Positions 28,389 to 36,985 of a stretch of DNA of 64,000 nt are shown one piece after another. Each line of letters opens with the position of its first letter. Positions within the stretch are counted from its first letter, which is position 1. The DNA comes from Croceivirga sp. Lineage in GTDB: Bacteria; Bacteroidota; Bacteroidia; Flavobacteriales; Flavobacteriaceae. Both the position numbers and the translations under genes were made by a program. The notes under the pieces are model-generated. The model was not told the origin of the DNA. It searched no databases and saw only the letters and a program-made list of their open reading frames with translations. The stretch is taken from positions 247,750-311,749 of the forward strand of contig JANQRG010000035.1 in assembly GCA_028284665.1 (NCBI GenBank). The letters are read 5' to 3'.

Positions 28389-28460
28389 GCCCAACACTTT
28401 AATTATTTCTTAAGTTTAACGCCAAACCGCTGTCGGGCAGGTAATAGCCAATATTACCTG
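28389..28460 (-). other. Degenerate attC-like site A
   Basis: On the minus strand the downstream end of the gene at 28454 reads GGTAATATTGGCTATTACC, related to the left arms of the other sites (AAC-ATTGGCTATAA at 29.1 kb), but lacks the AAC core. The right core is GTTGGGC (28389-28395), an exact GTTRRRY match. A small CAGGTAAT/ATTACCTG hairpin (28438-28460) overlaps the stop codon. Confidence 0.45.
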
Positions 28461-28972
28461 CTGGTCTTTTTGAATTTACGATCTCTTCGCCTTCGTAAAG
28501 CAATAATTTCATCCGCCAAATCAATTCTTCGCTCCTTCCAAAACGCAGTGTAAAACTCCTCCTCCGTCATTTTTGTATTTCTATCAATAGTTTTATCATC
28601 GGAAATCGAAGGAGGCGCTATTGGTTTATCAAAAGCTCTACTTATTCCACAAATATTCATTTTCAAAAATCCATTTTCCATCCCACCATAGACAAGCCAC
28701 ATTCCTTTTTCTTCAACATAAGGGGAGCAATATTTCCAATTTTGGCCTATGTATACATTGCCCTGTAGGTCACCACCATCAAGAGATTCGATCACAACTA
28801 TTTCATAGGTTAGATCGTCATTAACGGCTGTAATTTCTCCTACGAAAATGCACTCAGAACTTTCTATTTCCAGTTTTTGCATTTGGGCCAGACTTTTGAG
28901 TACGCAATCACAGGCAAAGGTGGTATCTGCAAAATATACTACTACGATAATTGTCCAGATTAACTTTTTCAT
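28454..28972 (-). CDS. Exported TIMP/netrin-like protein (cassette gene)
   Basis: A 172-residue protein with a signal peptide directly followed by CDC at the mature N-terminus and ECIFVGEITAV, a pattern shared with bacterial proteins resembling tissue-inhibitor-of-metalloproteinase (OB-fold NTR) domains. Further Cys lie in WKYCSPYVEEKG and KMNICGISR. The basic C-terminus (LRRRRDRKFKK) is unusual. It starts two bases outside a GTTGAGC core and is flanked by attC-like repeats. Function unknown. Confidence 0.7.
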   Translation of the reverse strand: MKKLIWTIIVVVYFADTTFACDCVLKSLAQMQKLEIESSECIFVGEITAVNDDLTYEIVVIESLDGGDLQGNVYIGQNWKYCSPYVEEKGMWLVYGGMENGFLKMNICGISRAFDKPIAPPSISDDKTIDRNTKMTEEEFYTAFWKERRIDLADEIIALRRRRDRKFKKTSR

Positions 28973-28973
28973 T

Positions 28974-29123
28974 GCTCAACTTACGGGTGACCGTGCACGC
29001 TACGGTTTCGGTTTGAAACAATTAGCGAGAACCATTCCATAAAAATAAAACCGTCGTATTTGACGTTCCAAATTTTATTTTCGCTAATTCCGTCATGCTG
29101 AATTATAGCCAATGTTAGCGGAT
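28974..29123 (-). other. attC-like site B
   Basis: 150 bp. Minus strand: left core ATCCGCTAAC then ATTGGCTATAA; right core GTTGAGC, an exact GTTRRRY match, one base before the next start codon. The interior folds as a long imperfect hairpin with AATTAGCGA / TCGCTAATT and an A/T-rich stem. No ORF is present. Confidence 0.65.
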
Positions 29124-29133
29124 CGTTTTCTTC

Positions 29134-29943
29134 TTAATCGCTTTTGCTATTGCTATCCAGGTAGTCTAGTATTTTTGTTTTGTAGTTATCGGAATACTCC
29201 GATTTTATGATCATGGCATGTTTGGCATTCTTAACCGTCCAAAGCTCAGAAGCCATCGGAGTATTTTCCTTAAATCGTTTTCCCATCGAAGCAGGTGTCC
29301 AAGGATCGGATTCTGAATAGATGTACAGCATAGATTTTAAATGCTTCGCTTCTTTAATCCGCTCCAGCATATTTACCTTTTGTCTGACTTTAGGCATCAA
29401 TACATTAAGTATTTTCAGGACTTTATAGGCCATTGGAAAGTGTATCCAAAACTCGTCCAAAGTTGTTGCTGCACTTTCTATGATGGCAAACTGATAAGGG
29501 TGCGACGGATCGGTAAATGCAATAGTAGCCCATTGCCCCCCTAAGGATACACCGTGATAACCGATAGGTAATTCATCGGTCAATTCCTTTGCTTTTTTTC
29601 CTATGGCAAGAATGTCTTCGTGGTATAAGAAATTACCATTATCGCTTTCCCCAAACCCATTTATATCAAAAACCAGCACATTGTAACCATTGTTTAATAG
29701 CAAGTCAGCATAACCACTTTTAAGAAAAAAGCCTTTAGCTTCCTTTCCCATGGGATGACCTAAAACTATAGTAGCCTTTGATGGGCTTGTATTGCTGTGG
29801 GCAAATAACCCTTTAATGGTAACTCCCGTTTTACTAGGTGTTTCGACAGCCTTCCATTTTTCTTTTTGCTGTGTTGCTAACGGATTTCTCCATTCAACCA
29901 TGAACCTTCCAAAAAATGGCTTTTTAAGCAGTTTGTACAGCAT
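29134..29943 (-). CDS. Alpha/beta hydrolase (cassette gene)
   Basis: A 269-residue hydrolase-fold protein with a GHPMGKEAKGFFLKSGYAD oxyanion region, FDINGFGESDNG, the nucleophile elbow GVSLGG and a C-terminal NAKHAMI with the likely catalytic His. It follows the Crp-type gene by 66 bp on the same strand, so both seem to share one cassette. The substrate is unknown. Confidence 0.8.
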   Translation of the reverse strand: MLYKLLKKPFFGRFMVEWRNPLATQQKEKWKAVETPSKTGVTIKGLFAHSNTSPSKATIVLGHPMGKEAKGFFLKSGYADLLLNNGYNVLVFDINGFGESDNGNFLYHEDILAIGKKAKELTDELPIGYHGVSLGGQWATIAFTDPSHPYQFAIIESAATTLDEFWIHFPMAYKVLKILNVLMPKVRQKVNMLERIKEAKHLKSMLYIYSESDPWTPASMGKRFKENTPMASELWTVKNAKHAMIIKSEYSDNYKTKILDYLDSNSKSD

Positions 29944-30009
29944 ATCGTTACCAAGGTCTTTCGGTGAGATTCTGAAAGATACTTCATGATATGACCCAAC
30001 AGGCCTAAC

Positions 30010-30603
30010 CTAGGTTAGTTTGTTCGTTTTTTTGATCCGTTGAATGGATTTTCTTCGTATTCTACTAAGGCTTTCCGGGTGTATGCCTAAATATTTGGCT
30101 ATTGCATCTATACTAAGATGATTTGTAATTTCAGAATTGGCTGAAATTAAATTGATATACCGCTCTTCAGCAGTTTGCGTTAAAAACTCTTTTTCACGCT
30201 TTACTCTTTTCAAATACAGCTTTTCCGTTTCGTAGCGCCCTAACTGGTTGACAATTAACGAATGTTTATAGGCTTGGAATAACTCATGCGCGCTAATTTC
30301 TTCCAATTCACAATCGGTGGTTGCTACTATTTGCACATCCGAAGGCGCTGAAGTTAACAAAGAAGCATAGGAACAGAAAAAACTGTTTTCAAAAAAGAAG
30401 TCGACAATTCTGATATCCTTGTTAGCATTTTCAATATTCACTTGTACTATGCCCTTTTGAAGAAAATAGACCTTGCTTTCAATTTGATTATAATCACAAA
30501 TGACTTCTCCCTTCTTTACTTTTCCCTGCCGGATCTTAAAGGGTAGTTCGTTCTCCTGGAAGGAATAGTCAATGTTCTTCCTTATATATTCTTCAATGTT
30601 CAT
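30010..30603 (-). CDS. Crp/Fnr-family transcriptional regulator (cassette gene)
   Basis: A 197-residue regulator: a cyclic-nucleotide-binding-type barrel (KKGEVICDYNQIESKVYFLQKG, then IVQVNIENANKDIRIVDFF) and a C-terminal HTH (HLSIDAIAKYLGIHPESLSRIRRK). The first barrel lacks the phosphate-binding RxS of true Crp, as usual in Bacteroidota paralogues, so a nucleotide ligand is doubtful. Presence of a regulator upstream of a hydrolase within the array is notable. Confidence 0.85.
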   Translation of the reverse strand: MNIEEYIRKNIDYSFQENELPFKIRQGKVKKGEVICDYNQIESKVYFLQKGIVQVNIENANKDIRIVDFFFENSFFCSYASLLTSAPSDVQIVATTDCELEEISAHELFQAYKHSLIVNQLGRYETEKLYLKRVKREKEFLTQTAEERYINLISANSEITNHLSIDAIAKYLGIHPESLSRIRRKSIQRIKKTNKLT

Positions 30604-30668
30604 TCTAAATGGCAGTTAACCCCATAGTATTAGGGTAATAGCGAATTACTATGTGTTTCTTTAGATAT

Positions 30669-30903
30669 CGCACAACAACCCCGGTCCTGCTTTGCGGTTT
30701 ACATGCCTCTGGTATGCAGGTAGGTATGATTTGCATTCGCTGTTCGCTTCGCTCGGAACCTTATTGCCCCCGACGACCCAGAGCACTCGGGGGAGAGGAA
30801 GGCACTGTTGAATTCATTTCCGAGGCTTGTTTGGTGGACAACTAAATTTAAAAATTTTATTGGGGTTGGGGGATGCCATAAATTATAGCCTGTGTTGTAA
30901 TAC
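30669..30903 (-). other. attC-like site D (long)
   Basis: 235 bp. Minus strand: left core GTATTACAAC then ACAGGCTATAA; right core GTTGTTGTGCG preceded by GCAGGACCGG. Arm bases after ACAAC pair across the site with extra unpaired bases. The middle holds REP-like sequence (GCGAAGCGAAC, CCCCCGAGTGCTC), which may be a secondary insertion. The 305 bp gap has no ORF. Confidence 0.6.
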
Positions 30904-30908
30904 GTTTT

Positions 30909-31505
30909 TTAGTGATCGAACATTTTGTCTTCGTCCGTTTCGGAAATTAGGATATTTCCTTTCAAGTCAGTAATCTCAAGTTTAATAAATTTTCCATCTT
31001 TCCAATATATTTTTTTTAAGTCTTTCCCTCTATTAATAACCATGTACCCTTGTCTAAGTCCATTTTCATCATCAAATCCAGTAGTGTCATTTTCATACAC
31101 AAAATATCTTTTTTCGTAAGGACGTACTTTTGGCAAGTCTGTTTTCAGTTCTTTGTTTTTGATAAAAAAATTTGTTTCAGGGGTTAATTCCGAATTGAAT
31201 TGTACCACAAAATCATAAGCGCAAATGCACTCACATACATCTCCATATTCCCTAAGATTAATTTTGACCTTGTTTTCAGTCAATTTAGATTCGATTTCAA
31301 AATTGACGCAGCAAGTAGCGGTGGTTGAGAAATGAATGATTCGATTGCCATTAACAATCGAGTCTTTTGTAAGTCTTGTATTAAAGCGATAAACATCAAT
31401 ATTTTCATCGCATGTAACACTAATAATTTTTGATTCAATACTCGATTCCTGTCCAAATAGGGTATTGGAGAGTGTAATTATAAATATGAGTATGAATCTA
31501 TTCAT
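30909..31505 (-). CDS. Exported Cys-rich hypothetical protein (cassette gene)
   Basis: A 198-residue protein with a signal peptide (MNRFILIFIITLSNTLFG) and clustered Cys in TATCCVNFEIE and YGDVCECICAYDFVVQF. Beta-strand rich; the C-terminus ends in acidic residues. It is bounded by an upstream core GTTGTAGTACATT and a downstream core reading AACGTATTACAAC, which are inverted copies of one another with two differences. I recognise no family. Confidence 0.7.
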   Translation of the reverse strand: MNRFILIFIITLSNTLFGQESSIESKIISVTCDENIDVYRFNTRLTKDSIVNGNRIIHFSTTATCCVNFEIESKLTENKVKINLREYGDVCECICAYDFVVQFNSELTPETNFFIKNKELKTDLPKVRPYEKRYFVYENDTTGFDDENGLRQGYMVINRGKDLKKIYWKDGKFIKLEITDLKGNILISETDEDKMFDH

Positions 31506-31512
31506 TCAAAAT

Positions 31513-31577
31513 GTACTACAACGTTCTGTGTATGGTGCGTATCCCGAAGGGTATGCACTATACACCTTGTTGTGTTT
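31513..31577 (-). other. attC-like site E (compact hairpin)
   Basis: 65 bp, the best-formed site. Minus strand: left core AAACACAAC, right core GTTGTAGTAC. Between them GTGTATAGTGCATACC and GGGATACGCACCATACAC form an almost continuous stem, with an unpaired asymmetry (AAGG versus AGAACG) beside the cores. Size, fold and asymmetry match integron attC sites. Confidence 0.8.
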
Positions 31578-31583
31578 TCGTTT

Positions 31584-32039
31584 TTATTTATACTCTCTGG
31601 TACTTTTCAATTCATTTTCTGCATTATGCTCTCTGCACCATGTGTTTGCTTCACTCATATACTTACGATGTAAATCATCCACTATCACTAATCGGCAGTT
31701 TACTTTATTTGGAGCCATTCTTCCAAAATATGGCGATGGTTCATTTGGGAATCCGATTATTGTTAATTCAGCTTTTTTCAAAAATTCATTATTTAATCGT
31801 CTATTCTTAATTTGATTCATTAGTCGATTAGCAAATTCGTTAATCAATATTTTGAATTCCTCGTTTTTAGGTTCTATTGTTCTTTGTAGTAAATCAATTT
31901 TCAATTCCATTGATCTTGTCGAGACCATGTGAGAGTACAATTTCCCAATCCCCCAATAACCGTATACATCATTGTTTCGGCTGACGAAAGAACTCACAAG
32001 TCCATCTGCAATAGTTTTAAATTCTTTTCTTCTTGCCAT
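31584..32039 (-). CDS. Hypothetical protein, MARRKEF type (cassette gene)
   Basis: A 151-residue soluble protein starting MARRKEFKTIADGLVSSF and containing SRNNDVYGYWGIGKLYSH. The ATG at 32039 is preferred to a TTG at 32048. I recall similar proteins scattered in Flavobacteriia, often among gene arrays, but know no function. Upstream core GTTGTGTTTC and downstream AAAACACAAC are mutual inverted repeats. Confidence 0.65.
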   Translation of the reverse strand: MARRKEFKTIADGLVSSFVSRNNDVYGYWGIGKLYSHMVSTRSMELKIDLLQRTIEPKNEEFKILINEFANRLMNQIKNRRLNNEFLKKAELTIIGFPNEPSPYFGRMAPNKVNCRLVIVDDLHRKYMSEANTWCREHNAENELKSTREYK

Positions 32040-32049
32040 TTTATTCAAT

Positions 32050-32128
32050 GAAACACAACGGTCCAGCTATGATTTCGTCGCTCCCGAGTACTCGGGAGCG
32101 GGATGAATTATTGTCATTGTTACCACAC
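32050..32128 (-). other. attC-like site F
   Basis: 79 bp. Minus strand: left core GTGTGGTAAC, right core GTTGTGTTTC, arms AATGACAATAATTC and GAAATCATAGCTGGACC, central perfect palindrome GCTCCCGAGTACTCGGGAGC. It separates two cassette genes with only 4 and 10 bp to spare on either side. Confidence 0.75.
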
Positions 32129-32132
32129 GTTT

Positions 32133-33086
32133 TTATTCCCAGTATTTGATTCTTCTGGTTTCTTGATAAATTGGTATAAATACATTGGACTTTGCAAAAT
32201 GTTCTTTGATAAAGACTTCTCTCTCAATCCAATTGCCTTTCTTGTCAAAACGATAATTGTATTTGATTTCTCGATTGAGTTCTGAATTTTCATAAATCCT
32301 TATATTTCTTGGATTGTATAATTTATCGAATTCGGTCACTTGGTCAAGATGCTGTTTTTCATCTGCTGAAATTGTGTACTCAGTTTCTTTATATATTCGC
32401 TTATCATTCCACTCGGTTTCTGTTTTGAATGTAGTCCAAATAGTTTTAGTGATACTTTTGGTTAAATTTCCAGAATTATCATAAGTGAATAGGTTGTGAT
32501 AAATAGGTTCATCATTGTCTTCCTGAATTTGTTTTTCCTCAATTATCCGGTTTGATTTGTCAAAAATGTACTCATAGATAGTAACGGTTGTGTCGTTTTG
32601 CTCAACAACAACTTTTTTAGTTAGTAAATCTTCTTTATCATAAAAAAGGTTCATTCTTGAATTCAAGGTATCATTAACAAACCATTCGTTAGTAGTGGTA
32701 TTGTTTATCGTATCAGTTTTGATATTCAAAACATAATTGGTTTTACCTTTTTTATTGGTTGAAATATTTCTGATTAAATTTTTCCCGTCGAATTCATAAA
32801 TATCTTTTTGAAAAAGTTCGTCGTTCTCGTTAAAATTAGATTTTTCACTTAAAGCTCCGAATTCGGTAAATTTCTCTTGGTAAATTTTATTTGACTTACC
32901 GTCTTTATTCTGATATTGATAAACGGTTTTGGCAAATTCAATTTCTTTTACTTTTCCAAATAGGTTTCTTTCTTCCCAAACATTTTCAAAATCCGAATAG
33001 GTAGGTTTCAAATCTGAAAAATCATTTTCATTTCCGCCACAACTGGTTATAAATATGAATAAAATCAATATGGTAAATCTTTGCAA
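32133..33086 (-). CDS. YD-repeat-like lipoprotein (cassette gene)
   Basis: A 317-residue lipoprotein; the start is TTG at 33086, directly before a signal ending IFITSC. The mature part has repeated Y-x-x-D/G-x-x-G-N/K-L strands (IYEFDGKNLIRNIS, LFTYDNSGNLTKSI, YRFDKKGNWIERE), like RHS/YD repeats. Upstream core GTTACCACAC and downstream GTGTGGTAAC are exact 10 bp inverted copies. First gene of array 1, right after the leader. Confidence 0.75.
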   Translation of the reverse strand: MQRFTILILFIFITSCGGNENDFSDLKPTYSDFENVWEERNLFGKVKEIEFAKTVYQYQNKDGKSNKIYQEKFTEFGALSEKSNFNENDELFQKDIYEFDGKNLIRNISTNKKGKTNYVLNIKTDTINNTTTNEWFVNDTLNSRMNLFYDKEDLLTKKVVVEQNDTTVTIYEYIFDKSNRIIEEKQIQEDNDEPIYHNLFTYDNSGNLTKSITKTIWTTFKTETEWNDKRIYKETEYTISADEKQHLDQVTEFDKLYNPRNIRIYENSELNREIKYNYRFDKKGNWIEREVFIKEHFAKSNVFIPIYQETRRIKYWE

Positions 33087-33108
33087 TTTGCTTTTTTAAA
33101 TGTGTGGT

Positions 33109-33306
33109 AACTTGTTTATATAGATGTAAAACACATCTGTATACACCCAAAATAAGAATAAAACCGATGTAAAACGTTACTTTTTATTTCGTGCCCACAT
33201 AGCACGGAATAGGTGTAAAAAAGGGCAAAATTTCATCAAAATGGCTTCCATAGCCATCCAGAAGCCTGCTAAATCACAGTTACTCTGAACAGATACTGTA
33301 ATTCCC
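33109..33306 (-). promoter_or_regulatory. Array leader 1, attI-like
   Basis: About 200 bp of non-coding sequence homologous to the leader at 43936-44103. Shared minus-strand blocks include AG-GCTTCTGGA-GGCT-TGGA, AAATTTTGC, TTTTTTA, CATCGGTT-TATT, TATTTTGG-G-TATA and the terminal TATAAAC-AGTTA. The end AAACAAGTTA resembles the AAACAAAGTTA core of attI1. It follows the DUF1080 gene and precedes the first cassette. Confidence 0.7.
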
Positions 33307-33364
33307 CCTCAAATACCCGTCTTAGGAAAACCTTGGCATACAATTGGTATCGACCGAATCCATT

Positions 33365-33952
33365 TTATAGCTCCTGTAGGAAGATATTCCGAAATTTGAT
33401 CGTTCCACTTCCGGCAGCCTGGAGTCCGATATGACCCGGCCCTAGGATACCATCTTCAAATGATGCGGTCAGCGAGTCATTTACCCAAACATTGACCTGG
33501 GCATCCAAACAGCGAATTTTATAGGTATTCCATTGGTTTACCGTATTCACCGTAACCTTAGGTGCCGCCTTGGTCACTATGGCCCCTGTTCGAAACTCTT
33601 GGTTCGGGTGCAGGTCCCAGATATTCATTTCGTGGCAGTCGGAAGCATCGAGCGCAATCGCTTTACATCGTACAAAAACCCCCGAATTAATAGTGCTATC
33701 CGGATAGAATTCCAATTCCAGTTGGAAGTCCTCATAGGTGTTCTTCGTCATGATAAAACCCTCTGTACCTGTGGTTACTCCCACCAAAGCTTCTTGCGTG
33801 AAGTTCCATTGGGCATTTCCTTGCATCACCCAAGCCTCGGAATCGGGTTCAAAAAGCGGAACGGACTCTTGACACCCCATACAGCAACATAAAACAACTG
33901 TTATTGAGCGGAAAACATTCAGGGTATGCATTCTTTTTTTTGATTCAGTCAT
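33365..33952 (-). CDS. DUF1080-like lipoprotein
   Basis: A 195-residue protein with a lipoprotein signal (VLCCCMGC) and a short DUF1080 domain: EALVGVTTGTEGFIMT, YEDFQLELEFYPDSTINSGVF, HEMNIWDLHP and a terminal GTIKFRNIFLQEL. An alternative ATG is at 33931. It is divergent from the symporter gene and lies immediately upstream of array leader 1 in transcription order. It looks like an ordinary chromosomal gene, not a cassette. Confidence 0.82.
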   Translation of the reverse strand: MTESKKRMHTLNVFRSITVVLCCCMGCQESVPLFEPDSEAWVMQGNAQWNFTQEALVGVTTGTEGFIMTKNTYEDFQLELEFYPDSTINSGVFVRCKAIALDASDCHEMNIWDLHPNQEFRTGAIVTKAAPKVTVNTVNQWNTYKIRCLDAQVNVWVNDSLTASFEDGILGPGHIGLQAAGSGTIKFRNIFLQEL

Positions 33953-34028
33953 AAATCGTTGGACAAATTGGGGTAAGTACGCCTGCTAAGTGTTAAATTT
34001 AGTCAATCTATATCGGATTCAAAAAGCA

Positions 34029-35111
34029 ATGAAAAGGCATGGAAAGCTTTTGTTAGGCATCAGTGCTGTCCTGTTAGCAATGATCCTACTATTTTTGATT
34101 CTTCAAATCACCAGCTATCTGGGCGTGCTGTTGATCCTTTTTTTTCTAAGCCTGGCCTTAGGGGTGCGAACGCATCGCTTTTTCCGAGGCTTTTCGTTTA
34201 CCATATTGATTTTTGCGGCTGTAGTAGCCTCCCTTTATTATCCTCAGCTTTTTCGCAATATCGGGAGTTTTGATCTTAAAAACCTGATTGTTCCTTTGCT
34301 CATGATCATCATGTTTGGCATGGGGACTTCTATGAGCATACAGGATTTTTACGGTGTGATCAAAATGCCGAAAGGGGTATTGGTGGGTGTTATTTGCCAA
34401 TTCTCCATAATGCCATTAGTGGGGACCGGACTCGCCTACATTTCCGGATTTCCTCCGGAAATTGCGGCAGGCATAATTTTGGTGGGTTGCTCCCCCAGTG
34501 GACTGGCTTCCAATGTAATGTCCTATATTGCCGGGGCCAATTTGGCTTTGTCGTTAACTTTAACGGCCGTTGCTACTTTGTTGGCGCCCCTATTCACCCC
34601 CTTTTTAATGAAATTATTGGCCGATCAACTGGTTCCCATCGATTTTTTGGGCATGCTTTGGAGTATTTTTAAGATCGTGATACTCCCTATCCTACTGGGA
34701 CTGGCCTTCAATAAATTTGCACACGGTAGGTTTCCCTGGTTGGATAAGGCGATGCCCATTGTATCTATGGCCGGTATTACCATCATTATCACGATTATTA
34801 CTGCAGCAGGACGTGATTCCCTGTTAACCATTGGTTTGGCACTGATTCTGGTAGTACTTGTTCATAATTTATGCGGTTACCTTTTTGGGTACTGGGGTTG
34901 CCGCTTGGTGGGGCTGGATAAAAATTCGGCGCGTACCATCGCTTTTGAAGTAGGGATGCAAAATGCCGGTTTGGCTTCAGGGATCGCTTTAGAAATGGGT
35001 CGGGTGGCGACCATGGGGCTTGCTCCGGCTGTTTTTGGCCCATTCATGAACATTACCGGTTCTTCGTTGGCTACCTGGTGGCGTTCAAAATCCGAAGAGC
35101 AAAAAGAGTAG
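34029..35111 (+). CDS. Bile acid:sodium symporter family (BASS) transporter
   Basis: A 360-residue protein with about ten membrane helices. Family marks are the crossing-helix motif VGCSPSGLASNVMSYIAGAN and EVGMQNAGLASGIA near the C-terminus, which hold the sodium sites. The ATG at 34029 is preferred to a GTG at 33990. BASS proteins import organic anions with sodium; in bacteria substrates include pantoate and other acids. It is the only plus-strand gene in the 25-47 kb stretch that I accept. Confidence 0.87.
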   Translation: MKRHGKLLLGISAVLLAMILLFLILQITSYLGVLLILFFLSLALGVRTHRFFRGFSFTILIFAAVVASLYYPQLFRNIGSFDLKNLIVPLLMIIMFGMGTSMSIQDFYGVIKMPKGVLVGVICQFSIMPLVGTGLAYISGFPPEIAAGIILVGCSPSGLASNVMSYIAGANLALSLTLTAVATLLAPLFTPFLMKLLADQLVPIDFLGMLWSIFKIVILPILLGLAFNKFAHGRFPWLDKAMPIVSMAGITIIITIITAAGRDSLLTIGLALILVVLVHNLCGYLFGYWGCRLVGLDKNSARTIAFEVGMQNAGLASGIALEMGRVATMGLAPAVFGPFMNITGSSLATWWRSKSEEQKE

Positions 35112-35114
35112 TCC

Positions 35115-35768
35115 TTATATTTTGTAGCCCAGTCCAATGCTGATCACCGAAGTCTTGTAATTGTCGTCCCTTTCGATTATTCCAAGGGTATACCTCCCAT
35201 TCAATTCCAATCCTTTTGTAATGAGAACCCCGATGCCCAGGTTTATTCCGGCGTCAAATCTATCGAAATCATTGACGAAAGGGGAATCTGCAACTTCGTC
35301 TCCTTCTGTTGACGGATCTAATTCACTTCTTTTGATGACTTCGGTACGTTCTACAGCATAACTTAGCTGTGGTCCTAATTCCAGAAAAAAAGACTCCGTT
35401 ACCTGATATCTTAGGGTTATCGGTAGTAAAATGACAAGCTCGTTTACATTTGTCCTGATATCCACCAGAATCTCAGGCTCATCGATAGCTTGTCGTATCG
35501 GAATATCCCCCAGAGATGTTCGTGTTCCCTGATTGGCAAACAAAAGTTCAGGTTGTACACTGAATTTTTCGGATACGTTTACGGAATAGAACACTCCGAC
35601 ATAATACCCTATTTTTAGCCTATAGTCCAACGCCTCAACGCCAGCAATTTCCACATCGGGTGTGAATTGGGAAAAATTAGTGCCCGCCTTAACGCCAAAT
35701 ACGTTGTCCGATTGGGCAGATCCGGTACTAAAAATGAACAGCACAATAAGGAAGTAGATTTTCTTCAT
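35115..35768 (-). CDS. Outer-membrane beta-barrel protein
   Basis: A 217-residue protein with a signal peptide and an OMP_b-brl_2/PorT-like barrel: FGVKAGTNFSQF at the mature N-terminus, FSVQPELLFANQG, LPITLRYQVTESFFLELGPQLSY and a terminal SVISIGLGYKI. Converges with the symporter, 3 bp apart. Function beyond porin-like is unknown. Confidence 0.82.
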   Translation of the reverse strand: MKKIYFLIVLFIFSTGSAQSDNVFGVKAGTNFSQFTPDVEIAGVEALDYRLKIGYYVGVFYSVNVSEKFSVQPELLFANQGTRTSLGDIPIRQAIDEPEILVDIRTNVNELVILLPITLRYQVTESFFLELGPQLSYAVERTEVIKRSELDPSTEGDEVADSPFVNDFDRFDAGINLGIGVLITKGLELNGRYTLGIIERDDNYKTSVISIGLGYKI

Positions 35769-35930
35769 GATTTGGTTTTGAAGTATAGGTAACGCTTACC
35801 CTGTAGCTATTGTTGTAGTTGGATAGTATTTCCAGCATGCGGCGTGCTCCGTTTTTCCAATCGACTCTAAGGATGAACCTCCAGGGTGTAGTACGGTACG
35901 CTATGCTTTATTAATCATCAGCAGCAAAAA

Positions 35931-36860
35931 CTATTTTCCTAACAAAAATTCCAAAGGAATATGGAGTCGCTTATTCCATGCCCTTTCACTGTGATCTTCC
36001 CCGGGGAAGAATTCGGTACGCCAGTTACTTTCGTCATATCCTTTTTCGAGTAGTAACCGATCTACTTTCTTTTGGATTTCAGGATATAAGCGATCTAAGG
36101 TTGTATCCCCGCAATCGAAGTATATCTTGTTTTCCCTGGGATTGGGCAGGTTATTTTCTAAATAGTTTAGGAAGGCGTCCGGTACAGGATTATTTTCAAG
36201 CGTAAATGTGCCCGGCCAATGGGTTGACAAACAGGCTGCACCTCCAAATACGTTGGGATACTCGCATAGCGCATACATTGAAATTAATCCCCCCATACTA
36301 CTACCGGCGATATACGTATTTTCTTTGTTGGTATGAACAGCATACGTTTTATCAATGAACGGTTTTACTTCCTCCACAATACACTTCAAATAGTTATCGG
36401 ATTGGGGGCTAAAAACGCCTGATATATTTCTCGAAGCTCCTTGCAATTGCGCGGTTACCGTGTCTTTTTCAATTTTCGACAAGGCTTCAAATGGCTTTTG
36501 CGGGAAATAATCCGGGTGTCTTGTAGCGCCTCCATTCCAAATACCTACGATAATGAATTCCCTGACTTTATCGGACCCTAATAATTCGGCGGCCACATCA
36601 TCGACGTTCCATGCTTGCTTGTTCCAGGTGACCCCAGGATCAAATAGCATTTGTCCATCGTGCATGTACAGCACCGCATAACGTTTCGATTCGGAATAGC
36701 CGTCCGGCACCCAGACATCAATAGTTCTTGAGGTGACGTACTTTGAATTGAAGTCCTCAATACGTTCAATGGTACCACTTACAACTTGAGGAATGGGGTT
36801 TTGTGCTACTGTAGAGAGCGTTATGGTCAAAATTACCAAAATACTGATTCGTTTTTTCAT
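35931..36860 (-). CDS. Exported esterase (enterochelin esterase-like fold)
   Basis: A 309-residue protein with a signal peptide and an Esterase/Esterase_D-type alpha/beta domain: RTIDVWVPDGYSESKRYAVLYMHDGQ, IIVGIWNGG, nucleophile elbow GSSMGG, acid near FDCGDTTLDRLYP and catalytic His in FPGEDHSERAW. Family members cleave siderophore esters, feruloyl esters or others. Downstream, 35799-35822 carries an isolated ACTACAACAATAGCTAC half-site like those of the array. Confidence 0.83.
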   Translation of the reverse strand: MKKRISILVILTITLSTVAQNPIPQVVSGTIERIEDFNSKYVTSRTIDVWVPDGYSESKRYAVLYMHDGQMLFDPGVTWNKQAWNVDDVAAELLGSDKVREFIIVGIWNGGATRHPDYFPQKPFEALSKIEKDTVTAQLQGASRNISGVFSPQSDNYLKCIVEEVKPFIDKTYAVHTNKENTYIAGSSMGGLISMYALCEYPNVFGGAACLSTHWPGTFTLENNPVPDAFLNYLENNLPNPRENKIYFDCGDTTLDRLYPEIQKKVDRLLLEKGYDESNWRTEFFPGEDHSERAWNKRLHIPLEFLLGK

Positions 36861-36985
36861 AGAATTCCTGCCTTTTTAGGTGGTAAGATTTTTTGAATTT
36901 AGAAATCGAGTCGTTTAAAAGTTAGCCGTTTTATGGGGTGGTCAAATGTAAAGTGAAATACGGGTAGCGCTGGGGTGCGTTGATT

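Noticed and set aside
35799..35822. A complete attC-like site between genes 35115 and 35931
   Set aside because: Only a left-type half (ACTACAACAATAGCTAC) is visible; no matching right core or hairpin was found, so it is not listed as a site.
36861..36985. An attC-like site between genes 35931 and 36986
   Set aside because: CAACGCACCCCAGCGCTACC vaguely recalls a left arm but there is no convincing GTT partner or fold.
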